Numbered from the stretch's first letter, positions 45,933 to 56,373 are shown. The stretch: 64,000 nt of DNA from Bacillus sp. ISL-55 (GCF_018613155.1 NZ_JAGGQU010000018.1:1-64000), one strand, 5' to 3'. The notes: a model not told the origin generated them from the sequence alone. Translations and numbers: made by a program.

Positions 45933-45972
45933 CAAAATAAAGAAGATACCTGCAGGAGGTATCTTCTTCTTG
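45933..45972 (-). terminator. Terminator of dacB-spmA-spmB
   Basis: On the minus strand AAGAAGATACCT pairs with AGGTATCTTCTT around a 5-nt loop, followed by TATTTTG. Confidence 0.85.
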
Positions 45973-46012
45973 TTAAAAATATGAATTCACACTCTACGAT
46001 TGCAAGAACTGA

Positions 46013-46540
46013 TCAGAACATGAAAGTAACGACGATTATAGCTGTTATAATTGCGACTGCATCTGCAAGTAATCCAACTTTGAGTGCATCTCCCATTTTT
46101 TTAATGCCTACAGCGCCGAAATATACGGTAAGGACATAAAACGTCGTGTCCGTGCTTCCTTGGAGTGTGGCAGCGAGTGTTCCAATAAAAGAGTCCGGAC
46201 CATGTACCGCAATCAGGTCGCTCGTAATTCCGAGCGCCGCTGTTCCTGAAATTGGCCGGATCAGCGCTAGCGGTACAATTTCAGCAGGGATTCCTACCAT
46301 CTCCAGTCCTGGCCGAATCCAATTCACCATAACATCAAGTGCCCCTGACGCGCGAAAAACTGCAATGGCCACCATCATCCCGACAAGAAATGGCATGATG
46401 GAAACGGCCATTTTGATACCTTCCTTACCGCCTTCTACAAAACTTTCATATGTTTGGACTTTTTTATAAGTTCCATAAATCAGGATAAAAGCTATCATGA
46501 CAGGGATGAACCATAATGATATGGCAGATACAATTTCCAT
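46013..46540 (-). CDS. spmB: Spore maturation protein SpmB
   Basis: A 175-residue polytopic membrane protein needed for normal dehydration of the spore core. It is nucleoside-transporter gate-like (NupC/gate family), with about five membrane segments and the motif IRPISGTAALGI. It lies 6 nt after spmA in the dacB-spmA-spmB operon. Confidence 0.96.
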   Translation of the reverse strand: MEIVSAISLWFIPVMIAFILIYGTYKKVQTYESFVEGGKEGIKMAVSIMPFLVGMMVAIAVFRASGALDVMVNWIRPGLEMVGIPAEIVPLALIRPISGTAALGITSDLIAVHGPDSFIGTLAATLQGSTDTTFYVLTVYFGAVGIKKMGDALKVGLLADAVAIITAIIVVTFMF

Positions 46541-46546
46541 TTAGAT

Positions 46547-47134
46547 TTACCCCTTTTTAATTCTTCTGTAATAAAAGAAACGGTCAATTAATATCGCTGC
46601 AACAGCAGAGACAGCAGTTGCCACAAGAGTTGGTCCAACGATATCTGTTGGATTGGCGGAATCATAATTCATCCTTATCGCGATAACTGTGGTTGGAATG
46701 AGGGTGATGCTCGCTGTATTGATCGCAAGAAAAGTAATCATCGATCTGCTCGCTTCATTTTTCCCATCATTCAGCTCTTTCAGTTCTTCCATTGCTTTGA
46801 TCCCAAGAGGTGTTGCTGCGTTCCCAAGCCCGAACATGTTGGCAATCATGTTTGACAGTATATAGCCCATTGCCGGGTGATTGGAAGGGACTTCAGGGAA
46901 CAACTTTGAAATCAATGGTTTAAATAAAGTGGAAAGCTTTGATAATAGGCCGGAATCCTCCGCAATCCTCATCATGCCAAGCCAAAATACAAGGATGCTA
47001 ATAAGACCGATACTCAGGGTGATAGCTTCCTTTGCACCGCTAAAAACTGCTTCGTTCACTTCAGCCATCGTGCCATTCACCATTGCAAAGCCAAGACCAA
47101 TTAAGATCATAACCACCCAGATGTAATTAACCAT
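46547..47134 (-). CDS. spmA: Spore maturation protein SpmA
   Basis: A 195-residue polytopic membrane protein that acts with SpmB in spore core dehydration. Gate-family motif NMFGLGNAATPLGIKAMEEL is present. The start overlaps the dacB end by 8 nt, so the genes are translationally coupled. Confidence 0.96.
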   Translation of the reverse strand: MVNYIWVVMILIGLGFAMVNGTMAEVNEAVFSGAKEAITLSIGLISILVFWLGMMRIAEDSGLLSKLSTLFKPLISKLFPEVPSNHPAMGYILSNMIANMFGLGNAATPLGIKAMEELKELNDGKNEASRSMITFLAINTASITLIPTTVIAIRMNYDSANPTDIVGPTLVATAVSAVAAILIDRFFYYRRIKKG

Positions 47135-48263
47135 GATTCTTGATCCCTGCTATTGATGTGAAAAGGTTCTTAAAAAGACCGAAGAAGGACTTGTTCTCTT
47201 TTGCCTCCTCTTTGTAATAAACAGGCAAACTTGCAATCTGCTTATCATCCAAGTAGACATTTGCCCGGCCTGCAATCGAACTTCGCTTATCCTCCTCGTT
47301 TGGCGACGCCTTTTTCAATCTGTATTCTACTTTGATCATGTCTTCTTCTTCTGAAGTTAGCGGGTAAACAAATGAATGGTCCAGGTAAACTTTATTTTTA
47401 TAATGCGAATCCTTTATCCCTTTCACTTTACCTTTGGAGAGTATCTCTGCGATATCATAATTTGAAAAGGCTGTTTCAAACATCTGGATATGGTCATTCC
47501 AATCATCAGGTGCATTAAGTGTAACTGCGATTAACCCAAAATCGTCCTTTTGAGCTGTGGAGACTAAAGTTCTCTTCGCCCGCTTTGTATATCCGGTTTT
47601 CCCGCCAGTACTATACTTATATTTCTCTGTCAGCAGCCTGTTTTTATTTTTCCATACCCTGTCCCATGTTTCTGTTGGATTAGGAGCCCTGTGTACCTTT
47701 GTACCGGAAATTTCCTTGTAGATCTCATTCTCCATTGCATAGCGTGTCAGAATAGCCATGTCATAGGCTGTGGACACGTGGTCTTCGTGGTCATCCAACC
47801 CGTGCGGATTGGCAAAATGAGTATTTTTCATGCCGATTTGCTGCGCTTTTTCGTTCATCAGGTACGCAAATCCATCCAGACTGCCGCCTACATGTTCCGC
47901 GATCGCGACAGCAGCATCATTGCCCGACCTCAGCATTAATCCATACACCAAATCCTCAAGCCTTATTTTTTCTCCGGGCTTCAGGTAAATTGAGGATCCT
48001 TCAGTACGGACAGCATTCTCGCTCACTTTCACCTTTTCATCCAATTTGCCAGATTCTATTGCAAGGATGGCCGTCATGATTTTAGTTATACTGGCAATCC
48101 TGCTTACTCTGTGCGCGTCTTTTTCAAATAATACCCTGCCAGATTCCTGTTCTATCAAAACCGCGCTTCTGGCACTTACCGAAACAGAAGCCTGCGCTGT
48201 TTGAGGAATGCAGTATACCAACAGAGTGGCGATAAACATTAATTTCATCCAAGTCCTTTTCAT
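47127..48263 (-). CDS. dacB: Sporulation D-alanyl-D-alanine carboxypeptidase DacB
   Basis: PBP5*, which trims stem peptides and so limits cross-linking in the spore cortex. The 378-residue protein has a signal peptide (to about residue 25) and the three penicillin-binding motifs: S58-I-T-K61, S113-G-N115, and KTG in GGKTGYTK. It is the first gene of dacB-spmA-spmB. A sigma-E-like promoter is present about 35 nt upstream, in keeping with mother-cell expression in B. subtilis. Confidence 0.96.
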   Translation of the reverse strand: MKRTWMKLMFIATLLVYCIPQTAQASVSVSARSAVLIEQESGRVLFEKDAHRVSRIASITKIMTAILAIESGKLDEKVKVSENAVRTEGSSIYLKPGEKIRLEDLVYGLMLRSGNDAAVAIAEHVGGSLDGFAYLMNEKAQQIGMKNTHFANPHGLDDHEDHVSTAYDMAILTRYAMENEIYKEISGTKVHRAPNPTETWDRVWKNKNRLLTEKYKYSTGGKTGYTKRAKRTLVSTAQKDDFGLIAVTLNAPDDWNDHIQMFETAFSNYDIAEILSKGKVKGIKDSHYKNKVYLDHSFVYPLTSEEEDMIKVEYRLKKASPNEEDKRSSIAGRANVYLDDKQIASLPVYYKEEAKENKSFFGLFKNLFTSIAGIKNHG

Positions 48264-48297
48264 TGACAGACCCTCGTCTCCTTTGGCAGTTTGTACA

Positions 48298-48325
48298 AGT
48301 TTATGCAGGACAAGGAGTGTTATGA
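48298..48325 (-). promoter_or_regulatory. Sigma-E promoter of dacB
   Basis: Minus strand TCATAAC (48319-48325), 13-bp spacer, CATAAACT (48298-48305). The -10 fits CATACAHT at seven of eight positions; the -35 fits five of seven. Confidence 0.6.
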
Positions 48326-48379
48326 CACAAAAACGTGAATGCTGCCAACGATGGATATATCTCCTTAATTACAGACATG

Positions 48380-48410
48380 AAAAAAGGAACAGCTAAAAAA
48401 TAGCTGTTCC
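48380..48410 (-). terminator. Terminator of the ypuI-like gene
   Basis: GGAACAGCTA pairs with TAGCTGTTCC, followed on the minus strand by TTTTTT. Confidence 0.88.
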
Positions 48411-48420
48411 CTGGGTTGCG

Positions 48421-48909
48421 TTATCTTGATTGGAGCATTTTTGTACGGTAATCTGTCTCGTAATATTCCAGTTCTTCGCGGATTCTTTGAAAACCGCTTT
48501 CGAGGCTGACCATCAGTTCGTTTACTCCAGTTGACACTGGTTGTCTGAATTTGATGGCATTCTTTCCTGTATAGGCAGCCCTGCTGTCTTCATACCATGC
48601 ATCACTTTTAGGAGAGAAGAATTCTTCAATGCATTGATAGTAGATTCGGTATAAAGTTTTTTCAGCTGCTGGTTTTGAAAATACCTCTGCCTGAAGGATC
48701 ACCTTGCAGGCATCAAATCCTTCCTCACAGTAAACAGCCAGCTTGCGGAGGCTTGAAAGAATCGTTTTATAGTATTCTTCGTCTGCCTGCTGCCCTTGTT
48801 TTAGCACTTCAAGAGTTGTTTCATTCAGGTAGTTCTCCAGCTTCACTACTGTGTCTGAAAGAAATTCCCTTACTTCCTCGATTTGTGTTTTAACTATTGT
48901 ATTCCCCAA
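48421..48909 (-). CDS. ypuI: YpuI-like protein (DUF3907)
   Basis: A 162-residue soluble, mainly helical protein matching YpuI/DUF3907. Function unknown. The start is TTG at 48909 with GGGGGTG upstream. It lies between dacB and the scp genes, as in B. subtilis. Confidence 0.8.
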   Translation of the reverse strand: MGNTIVKTQIEEVREFLSDTVVKLENYLNETTLEVLKQGQQADEEYYKTILSSLRKLAVYCEEGFDACKVILQAEVFSKPAAEKTLYRIYYQCIEEFFSPKSDAWYEDSRAAYTGKNAIKFRQPVSTGVNELMVSLESGFQRIREELEYYETDYRTKMLQSR

Positions 48910-49052
48910 ATTGACACCCCCAATGGATTTTTACCATAACTTTTTTTAGGTGGTAGTTGCTTTCCCATGAATTCTAGCTTACGATTCATTCCTGAAATAG
49001 GGTCTCTATTGGGTGATTTCCCGCAATCAAGAATCCAATGAAGCTGAGAAAA

Positions 49053-49077
49053 GGCAACAAAGTTTACGGAAAGAGCC
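49053..49077. repeat. Fragment related to the 180-bp repeat family
   Basis: The 25-nt stretch GGCAACAAAGTTTACGG..AAAGAGCC resembles the 3' end of copies A-C (CAACAAAGTTTGAGAAAAGAGC). It ends just after the stop codon of the next gene. Probably a relic. Confidence 0.45.
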
Positions 49078-49082
49078 TTGCT

Positions 49083-49502
49083 CTATACAGGCTGGACAAT
49101 ATAATCCAAGGGAGAGCGCACTTCAAAGCTGCCTTTTTGCTCGATACCTTCAAATACTTCAGGAAGCTTGCTATAATCCAATCCTTTGAAAATATCCGCA
49201 AACTCTCTCTGTTGATTTATATATACCCTTTTCCGATGGCGATATCCCGGATTTTTCAATAACGCAGCAAGTGCTACCAAATCCCTCATATATACTTCCT
49301 TACTGCCGGCCTTGAAGATTGGATCCTGTTCAAATGGAGTGATACTTCCTGCCAACTCATCAAAATACCTTACATAGAGGACATGCAGGGTTTTCTCCTT
49401 GCCATCTTCCACAAAAGTCACTTCGCTTCGGTTGAAAAAATCCTCCGAGGTGTTTGATTTTTCTTTTTCAAGTTCATGACCAATACATTGCTTTATAAGC
49501 AT
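49083..49502 (-). CDS. Uncharacterised 139-residue protein
   Basis: I do not recognise this family. It is soluble with no signal or membrane helix. Visible features are a beta-rich centre (VTFVEDGKEKTLHVLYVRYF), a basic patch (PGYRHRKRVYINQQ), and a C-terminus ending DYIVQPV. Start 49502 follows GGGAGGAA; a start seven codons up lacks this. It lies between scpB and ypuI on the same strand, with gaps on both sides, so it may be monocistronic. No homologue at this place in B. subtilis that I recall. Confidence 0.7.
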   Translation of the reverse strand: MLIKQCIGHELEKEKSNTSEDFFNRSEVTFVEDGKEKTLHVLYVRYFDELAGSITPFEQDPIFKAGSKEVYMRDLVALAALLKNPGYRHRKRVYINQQREFADIFKGLDYSKLPEVFEGIEQKGSFEVRSPLDYIVQPV

Positions 49503-49552
49503 GGTATTCCTCCCGTTGGACATTCATTCTTCTTTAATTCCTATGTAGAAAA

Positions 49553-49603
49553 GAAATGCTTTCCCATCGAAGCCAGCAATTTGGCATCCAGTTAAAGCAT
49601 TTC
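49553..49603. repeat. 10-bp inverted repeat downstream of scpB
   Basis: GAAATGCTTT (49553-49562) and AAAGCATTTC (49594-49603) are perfect inverted arms with a 31-nt gap. There is no T run, so it is not a usual terminator; it lies between scpB and the unknown gene and may be an operator for the latter. Confidence 0.45.
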
Positions 49604-49653
49604 CAAATAATTATTTTGATTTTATCATAAATTCCAAACTTTGTGCACAAAAG

Positions 49654-50247
49654 CTATTGATCTGTTTCCATTGTTTCCTGGAATTTCTCAAAGAATAGAT
49701 CCGCATCATCATGCAATTCGTCATCCTCAATATGATCCGGCAGAGGAGGCAGTTCATTAATATTTTTCAAGCCGAAATAATCAAGAAATTCTTTTGTCGT
49801 TCCATATAAAATCGCCCTTCCCGTTCCTTCTGCTCTTCCAACTTCTTTAATCAAAGCCCTGGAAGACAGAGTATGGAGCGGCCTTTCCGTTTTCACTCCG
49901 CGAATCTCTTCAATCTCTGCTCTTGTAATCGGCTGCTTATAAGCTACAATTGCCAAAGTCTCAAGCGCTGCTTGCGACAGATGCGCCGCCCCTGGTGATT
50001 CGACAAGCTTCTTTAAATAATCAGCATGCTCTTTTTTCGTAGCCAGCTGATATACTCCTGCCAGTTGGACGATTGTTATACCGCGGTTTTCGTCACTTTC
50101 ATAATCCTGCTGGAGTTCAGTAACAATTTCAGTTGCCTGGATTTCATCAACTTCAAGCACAGATGTTATCTGCTTCAGGCTCAACCCTTCATCACCAGCT
50201 GCAAAAAGAAGGCTCTCTAATATCCCTTTCCACTTCACTATTCCCAC
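49654..50247 (-). CDS. scpB: Segregation and condensation protein ScpB
   Basis: ScpB dimers bind the kleisin ScpA and the Smc ring to condense and segregate chromosomes. The 197-residue protein has the tandem winged-helix pattern, with the conserved [20 protein letters not shown] and [13 protein letters not shown]. The start is GTG at 50247 after AAGGAGTAAG, 4 nt past scpA. Confidence 0.96.
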   Translation of the reverse strand: MGIVKWKGILESLLFAAGDEGLSLKQITSVLEVDEIQATEIVTELQQDYESDENRGITIVQLAGVYQLATKKEHADYLKKLVESPGAAHLSQAALETLAIVAYKQPITRAEIEEIRGVKTERPLHTLSSRALIKEVGRAEGTGRAILYGTTKEFLDYFGLKNINELPPLPDHIEDDELHDDADLFFEKFQETMETDQ

Positions 50248-50251
50248 GCTC

Positions 50252-50995
50252 TTACTCCTTTCTGGCTGTCATATATATTTCAGCAAAGTTTTGTTCCTGT
50301 TCGACATCGATTTCTTTCCGTTTGATAAGCTCAAGAATTGCCAGGAAAGTAACGACAATATGCTCACGGTCAGATTTGGGAAACAAGTCATAAAACTTTT
50401 TCCTTGTGCCGTTTTTTTTCAGGAAGCTTAAGACTTCGTCCATCCTTTTTTCTATGGAAATTTCCTGACGGGCGATTTTGGTCGATAGTGGCCTTTGCAA
50501 CTTTTTTCTTCTTAAAAGTTTTTGAAATGCACCAAGCATGTCATACAAAGATATCTCAAGATTAGTATTGTCACCTTTAACTTCTTCGGCATAATCCGTT
50601 AGGTCACTTGGAGGTTTGGTATACATCAAACCCCGCTCCTCCTCAAGGGATTTCAGGTCACTGGCTGCCTCTTTGAATTTCTTATATTCAATCAACCTTT
50701 CCACGAGTTCATTTCGCGGATCTTCTTCATGATCAAAGTCAAATTCATCTTCCAGTTCTTCTTCATGCTTAGGAAGGAGCATCTTGCTTTTGATTGCTAA
50801 CAGGGTCGCTGCCATTACGAGATATTCACTTGCGACATCGAGCTGCAATTCCTTCATCGCATGGATATACATTAAATATTGTTCAGTTATTTCCGCAACA
50901 GGTATATCATAAATATCAATCTCCAAAGTATTGATCAAGTGCAGAAGTAAGTCCAATGGGCCCTCAAAGGCCTCGATTTTCACGTTATATTGCAT
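50252..50995 (-). CDS. scpA: Segregation and condensation protein ScpA
   Basis: The kleisin that bridges Smc heads. The 247-residue protein begins with the conserved [20 protein letters not shown] block, has an acidic centre and ends with the winged-helix Smc-head-binding region ([20 protein letters not shown]). First gene of scpAB. Confidence 0.97.
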   Translation of the reverse strand: MQYNVKIEAFEGPLDLLLHLINTLEIDIYDIPVAEITEQYLMYIHAMKELQLDVASEYLVMAATLLAIKSKMLLPKHEEELEDEFDFDHEEDPRNELVERLIEYKKFKEAASDLKSLEEERGLMYTKPPSDLTDYAEEVKGDNTNLEISLYDMLGAFQKLLRRKKLQRPLSTKIARQEISIEKRMDEVLSFLKKNGTRKKFYDLFPKSDREHIVVTFLAILELIKRKEIDVEQEQNFAEIYMTARKE

Positions 50996-51197
50996 TATTT
51001 CCCACCAAAATTCCTATAATGAACTGCATCATTATATAAGTATAGTAGATAACCTACATGTTATCCATTACTAATTTATAAGTACAAATATCTAGTTCTT
51101 CCTAAAAAATACAAGCTTCCGCCCAAACCCTTCTCTTCGTACCTGCATATGCTGAAATTGTATATTAGGCTATTTCACTAATAGGAGGTAATGTTAA

Positions 51198-51293
51198 ATG
51201 TCAGATAAAAAAGGTTATGGACACGGAGCTGGATTTGCTTTAATCGTCGTGCTTTTCATTTTGCTCATCATCGTTGGTGCAGCCTGGTTATAG
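51198..51293 (+). CDS. YjcZ-type small sporulation membrane peptide
   Basis: A 31-residue peptide: a short polar, glycine-rich start (MSDKKGYGHGAGFA) and a single membrane helix (LIVVLFILLIIVGAAWL). It fits the YjcZ/YczM family of tiny sporulation proteins. AGGAGGTAA precedes the start, and a strong terminator follows. It is divergent from scpA. Confidence 0.82.
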   Translation: MSDKKGYGHGAGFALIVVLFILLIIVGAAWL

Positions 51294-51323
51294 GGTAAGG
51301 CAATTTAAAAAGCAATGACTAAA

Positions 51324-51350
51324 TGCCCGGCAACAGCCGGGCCTTTTTAG
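51324..51350 (+). terminator. Terminator of the YjcZ-type gene
   Basis: Perfect stem GCCCGGC / GCCGGGC with a 4-nt loop, then CTTTTTAG. Confidence 0.9.
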
Positions 51351-51435
51351 GTTTGCTGTTTTGCATATCCTCTTCTTGTTTCAGCCTTTTATGGAATTTA
51401 TGCTAAGCTAGAGGTACATGATCGGAGGTAATTAT

Positions 51436-51963
51436 ATGTCAAAATATCCAGCATCCTATATACAATATCTTGCTCATTTCCACGGAGACAGGGATTATTT
51501 TGAATGCCATGAGATTTTAGAAGAATATTGGAAAGCAACAGACGCTGGCAATAAAAAATCTATCTGGGTAGCCTTAATCCTTTTGGCTGTGTCAACTTAC
51601 CACCATCGCCGCAATAATTTCCCTGGCGCAATAAGGACCTTAACTAAAGCAGAGGAAATCTTTTCAGATACAAAAGAAGCAACAGCCCGGTTAGGAATCG
51701 ACCCCGAGCTATTGACAGAAACACTGTCTAAAAGAAAAAACAACTTGCTTAGCAACCTTCCATACACCAGCTTTAATCTGCCTATAAGCGACACCGAGCT
51801 TAAAAGACTTTGCTATGATGAGTGCAGACATAACGGTTTTACTTGGGGAACAAGCAGTAATCTGCAAAATTCAGACTTGGTCCATCGGCACTCAACAAGG
51901 GATCGAAATGATGTCATTTCCGACCGGCAGATGGCCCTCGAGGAAAGGAAGGGCAGGGAAAAA

Positions 51964-51966
<3 letters not shown>
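51436..51966 (+). CDS. ypuF: DUF309 protein YpuF
   Basis: A 176-residue protein of the DUF309 family with the metal-like motif FECHEILEEYWK and helical core YHHRRNNFPGAIRTLTKAEE. Function unknown. Start 51436 follows GGAGGTAA. It is convergent with ribT; the two are neighbours in B. subtilis too. The last 50 residues are polar and less conserved in appearance. Confidence 0.82.
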
Positions 51967-52367
<401 letters not shown>

Positions 52368-52590
52368 TCATTGTGGTTTGACAGTAATAATGGAATGATA
52401 ACAAAACCATTTTTTCCATTTTTCATCCAACTTAAACCTTAGCTCCCCGTAAAGAGAAGGCTACAAAAAATCAAATGTTAAAACATCTTTTTGATACTAT
52501 ATGTTTTTTCGTCAATTATGGTTCTGCATTTTAATTGAATGATAATATCATACATAATCTGAACGGATACTTCAAATCTTTTTCTGCAGG

Positions 52591-52686
52591 CTATTGTCCT
52601 GGTACGATAAAAAACCAGTAGTAGGCTCCCCACCCAACAGACATCAACAATAATAACACAAATAACAGCCAGTTGTTCTTTTTCAA
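52591..52686 (-). CDS. Putative 31-residue membrane peptide
   Basis: A TTG-started frame at 52686, preceded by GGGAGGGATTCCGG, encodes a short basic head (MKKNN), then one strongly hydrophobic helix (WLLFVLLLLMSVGWGAYYWF) and the end FIVPGQ. The ribosome site, positive-inside pattern and aromatic ends make it credible. It lies alone between lysA and ribT. I do not recognise it. Confidence 0.65.
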   Translation of the reverse strand: MKKNNWLLFVLLLLMSVGWGAYYWFFIVPGQ

Positions 52687-52765
52687 ACCGGAATCCCTCC
52701 CAATCTGTAATTCTACAATAAGACCGGGCATTTAGCCAATATGACAAAACACCAATAAAACCAGA

Positions 52766-52792
52766 TAAAAAAAGCTGCGGGAAAGCAGCTTA
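52766..52792 (-). terminator. Terminator of lysA
   Basis: AAGCTGC pairs with GCAGCTT around a short loop on the minus strand, followed by TTTTT. It overlaps the lysA stop codon. Confidence 0.85.
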
Positions 52793-54109
52793 ATTTTTCA
52801 CCTTTTCTTTAAAGGGGAGATCCAATTTCACCATGTCTTCAAATGTTTCGCGGCGGACAACCAGTGTATCCTTGGAATCCTCCAGGAAAACAACCGCAGG
52901 CCTTGGAAGCCGATTATAGTTATTGGCCATTGAATAGCCGTAGGCACCCGTACAAAAAACAGCCAGAAGATCCTGGTCACCAGACTTTGGCAGCGGAAGA
53001 TCCCAGATTAGCATATCTCCCGATTCACAACACTTCCCGGCAATTGCTACGGTCTCTTCTGGTTTGTCCATTACCCTGTTTGCAAGGACTGCTTCGTATT
53101 TAGCCTGGTACAATGCCGGGCGAATATTATCACTCATTCCGCCATCGACAGCTACGTACTGGCGGACATTCGGAACATCCTTTCTAGAACCGATGCGGTA
53201 AAGGGTGGTACCGGCATCCCCAACAAGAGAACGTCCTGGCTCGATCCAGATTTCCGGAACATTCATTGAATAGTGAGAAGCTTGCTTTTTGACCTCAGCA
53301 ATAATCTCTTCTACATATTGTGCTGCTGGAATAGGGTCATCCTCGTCTGTATAGCGAATCCCAAATCCACCGCCAAGATTGAGGACTGTCGAGTCGAAAG
53401 ACAGGTCCTTTTTCCATTGATTCAGTTTTTCAAAAATCTTCTGTGCAGCAAGGATGAAACCTGTTGTTTCGAAAATCTGTGAACCTATATGGCAATGCAG
53501 ACCGAGAACATCGATATTCTTGTCATTAAGGCAAAGCTTCATAGCCGCATCAGCCTGTCCATTCTGTAAATCAAATCCAAATTTTGAGTCTTCCTGGCCA
53601 GTTAAAATATAATCATGTGTATGTGCTTCAATACCAGGTGTAACTCGTAGCAGAACTTTGACTGCAGTATTCTTCTCTTTGCAAATATCCTTCAGCATGT
53701 TGAGTTCATAAAAGTTATCGACTACGATACAGCCGACATTATTCTCAAGAGCCATTACCAGCTCTTCCCGGCTTTTATTGTTTCCATGGAAATGGATCCT
53801 TCCTGTAGGGAAACCCGCAGCCAGCGCCGTATAGAGCTCTCCCCCAGAAACGACATCAAGCGAAAGGTTCTCCTCCGCAGCTAACTGCACCATCGCTACG
53901 GTTGAAAAAGCTTTGCTCGCATACGCTACTTGAGCGGTAATTCCAGCCTTCTCGAAAGTCCTTTTAAAAGCTCTTGCACGCTCCCTGATCAAGGCAACGT
54001 CATAAACATACAGCGGGGTTCCATATTTTTCAGCTAATTCGATTGTATCGACTCCGCCAATTTCCAAATGCCCTAGTCGGTTAACCTTTGCAGTTCCATG
54101 AAATTCCAT
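52790..54109 (-). CDS. lysA: Diaminopimelate decarboxylase
   Basis: Last step of lysine synthesis; removes CO2 from meso-diaminopimelate with pyridoxal phosphate. The 439-residue protein has the PLP lysine K66 in YASKAFS, the glycine-rich phosphate loop NLGGGFGIRY, and the dimer-interface active-site motif CCESGD. Start 54109 is chosen: it gives the B. subtilis length and MEFHGT matches MFLHGT; an ATG 12 nt up is too close to its ribosome site. It is downstream of the spoVA operon, as in B. subtilis. Confidence 0.96.
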   Translation of the reverse strand: MEFHGTAKVNRLGHLEIGGVDTIELAEKYGTPLYVYDVALIRERARAFKRTFEKAGITAQVAYASKAFSTVAMVQLAAEENLSLDVVSGGELYTALAAGFPTGRIHFHGNNKSREELVMALENNVGCIVVDNFYELNMLKDICKEKNTAVKVLLRVTPGIEAHTHDYILTGQEDSKFGFDLQNGQADAAMKLCLNDKNIDVLGLHCHIGSQIFETTGFILAAQKIFEKLNQWKKDLSFDSTVLNLGGGFGIRYTDEDDPIPAAQYVEEIIAEVKKQASHYSMNVPEIWIEPGRSLVGDAGTTLYRIGSRKDVPNVRQYVAVDGGMSDNIRPALYQAKYEAVLANRVMDKPEETVAIAGKCCESGDMLIWDLPLPKSGDQDLLAVFCTGAYGYSMANNYNRLPRPAVVFLEDSKDTLVVRRETFEDMVKLDLPFKEKVKN

Positions 54110-54223
54110 GTAGTCCCTCATCCCTTGCCTATCATTTGATTTAAGCTTGTTTTCTTATTGTTCTGTTATTTCAGCATAAACTTTTACCTGCTAAGGTACG
54201 ATAACGCTTATCCATGAATAATA

Positions 54224-54260
54224 AATAAATAGACAGTTCACTGATGAACTGTCTATTTAT
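54224..54260 (-). terminator. Terminator of the spoVA operon
   Basis: Perfect 14-bp arms AAATAGACAGTTCA and TGAACTGTCTATTT with a 4-nt loop, then ATTTATTATT on the minus strand. Confidence 0.88.
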
Positions 54261-54332
54261 TTTTCGCTTTAAGTCTTTAGTAAATTAAAAACACTTTATC
54301 ATAATTTGAGCGAACGCGCAATTGAAACATGA

Positions 54333-55811
54333 TCAGGATTTTGATGGCTGTTTGTAGCGGTTCCTTGCATGGACGATGCTTGGCCGGATTTTTGATCCTG
54401 GCACAGCTCTCCTGATCAAAATCTGCATAAATGCGATAGGATGAAATGGAATGAAAGGCCATAGGTAAGGAGTGTTCAAGGATTTTATATTAGCAAGCAG
54501 CAGCAGCCAAACAGTGGTACCTGCCACAAATCCCGGCACATGAAATATAGCAGTCATTATTAACAGGAAAATCCTGCCTATTTTGTTCGCTATACTCAAT
54601 TCGTAACTTGGCGTTGCATAAGTACCGATGGCTGCCACAGCTACATAAAGGATTACTTCTGGCACGAACATCCCTACATCGATTGCGATTTGACCGATCA
54701 GGACTGCAGCGATTAAACCCATTGCTGTGGAGAGAGGCGTCGGCGTATGGATGGCCGCCATCCTAAGGAACTCAATGCCTCCATCTGCAAGCATGATTTG
54801 CAAGAAAATCGGAATATTTGAATCTTCATTAGGTCCGATAAATGAAATTTTATCTGGAAGCAGGTCTGGATTCTGCACAAATAAATACCATAACGGCAAA
54901 AGCAACAGTGATGCAAGCACTCCAAGGAATCGTATCCAGCGAACCATTGTGCCGACACCAGGTGATTGTCTGTACTCTTCAGCATGTTGAAGATGATGAA
55001 AATAGGTCGTTGGCGTAATGATGACACTCGGAGACGTATCCACATAAATTAGTACATGTCCTTCTAGGAGATGTGTCGCTGCTACATCGGCCCGTTCCGT
55101 ATACCTTACGAGCGGGTAAGGATTATATCCCTGTTTTACAAGGAATTCCTCGATTGTTTTATCTGCCATTGTAATACCATCTATTTTGATTGAATTAAGT
55201 TCCTTTTTGATGACATCAATCAAGCCTGGATTCGCTATATCTTTTATATAGGCAACCGCAACATCTGATTTTGACCTTTCGCCTACCTTCATCATTTCAA
55301 AACGCAGATTTTCATCCCTGATCCGCCTTCTGGTTAAGGCAGTATTGACAATGATATTTTCCACAAAGCCATCACGAGATCCGCGCACTACCTTTTCTGT
55401 ATCAGGCTCCTGAGGCTGCCTTCCGGGATAGCTCCTGACATCGACTACCAGTCCGATTGATTCACCTTCAACTAATATGACAATAAGTCCAGAAAGAACC
55501 TGGTCGACAAGCTCATCCATCGTTTTAATCTTCTCAACAGATTGGTGGGTGATTCTATTCTCAACAATCTCCTGCAGATGGGTTGAAAGTTTTTCGTTAT
55601 CATTTATATCCACTAGCTCTTCAACGATATGTACGATGAAGCTTGTATCGCACAACCCATTCACATAATAAAAATGGACATTCTTCTTCAGGATTTTCAG
55701 CTTCCTGACCCCAAGGTCAAAACTGTCTCCAAGACCAACGTGTTCTTTCATATACTTTTCAGCTTCGTCCAATGATCGCGGGATTGGCAGCTTGTCATTC
55801 TTCTCTGGCAT
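54333..55811 (-). CDS. spoVAF: Stage V sporulation protein AF
   Basis: A 492-residue membrane protein of the spore inner membrane, related to the GerA A-subunit family. A soluble N-terminal half is followed by about five membrane segments from near residue 290 and the C-terminal [11 protein letters not shown]. SpoVAF is not required for dipicolinate uptake but aids germination. Start 55811 follows AAAGGAG and overlaps spoVAEa by 17 nt. Last gene of the spoVA operon. Confidence 0.95.
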   Translation of the reverse strand: MPEKNDKLPIPRSLDEAEKYMKEHVGLGDSFDLGVRKLKILKKNVHFYYVNGLCDTSFIVHIVEELVDINDNEKLSTHLQEIVENRITHQSVEKIKTMDELVDQVLSGLIVILVEGESIGLVVDVRSYPGRQPQEPDTEKVVRGSRDGFVENIIVNTALTRRRIRDENLRFEMMKVGERSKSDVAVAYIKDIANPGLIDVIKKELNSIKIDGITMADKTIEEFLVKQGYNPYPLVRYTERADVAATHLLEGHVLIYVDTSPSVIITPTTYFHHLQHAEEYRQSPGVGTMVRWIRFLGVLASLLLLPLWYLFVQNPDLLPDKISFIGPNEDSNIPIFLQIMLADGGIEFLRMAAIHTPTPLSTAMGLIAAVLIGQIAIDVGMFVPEVILYVAVAAIGTYATPSYELSIANKIGRIFLLIMTAIFHVPGFVAGTTVWLLLLANIKSLNTPYLWPFIPFHPIAFMQILIRRAVPGSKIRPSIVHARNRYKQPSKS

Positions 55812-56373
55812 AGAATCCGCTCCTTTCAAGGATGATTTCCACTGCTTTCTTCGTTATGGGTGAACCTATTTTATAGTGGTCGCGCCTTGCCATTTTACCG
55901 ATATCACCTATCCCGATTATTAGGGGGACATTAAGCGTATCCAAACAGTACACAGTGTCTCCATTAATCCTTCCAATCTCAAGTTCTGGCACTCCATGTT
56001 TATCAACACCATATGGCGTGAGTTCACCATCCCGGTCTATACAAAAATCCACACGGCTCCATTCCGCCATATGCGTTTTTGACGCTACGGCAATCGCCCC
56101 CAGAACCTCAATGTCCTTATGCTCAGCTACATATTTCAGCGCTTTCTCTCCTGCTCCTTCTCCAAGAAAACCACTATCATCAAACATGACCAAAACTGGA
56201 TCCTTGGCTGCTTTCTTGATCAATTTAACTAGCTGTGGCCCAGAAAGGACAGAAGGGTTTCCATGTGAAAGAGAGATGCACCGCCCGCCGACATCTGCAG
56301 CCACACTCTCAACCGCACGCCGGGCATAATCATCACCATCTGTAATTAAAATTACCTTCCTTTTTTCGGCCAT
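55795..56373 (-). CDS. spoVAEA: Stage V sporulation protein AEa
   Basis: A 192-residue soluble protein of the SpoVAEa family (B. subtilis 203 residues), beginning [20 protein letters not shown] and containing [17 protein letters not shown]. It is found on the outer face of the inner spore membrane in B. subtilis. It overlaps spoVAF and follows spoVAB by 75 nt; in B. subtilis spoVAC, spoVAD and spoVAEb would lie in that gap. Confidence 0.92.
   Translation of the reverse strand: MAEKRKVILITDGDDYARRAVESVAADVGGRCISLSHGNPSVLSGPQLVKLIKKAAKDPVLVMFDDSGFLGEGAGEKALKYVAEHKDIEVLGAIAVASKTHMAEWSRVDFCIDRDGELTPYGVDKHGVPELEIGRINGDTVYCLDTLNVPLIIGIGDIGKMARRDHYKIGSPITKKAVEIILERSGFYAREE

Noticed and set aside
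52478-52747. 89-residue minus-strand reading frame
   Set aside because: It lacks a ribosome site and has an odd composition (many Arg and Cys). The overlapping 31-residue frame has both a ribosome site and a sensible membrane profile.
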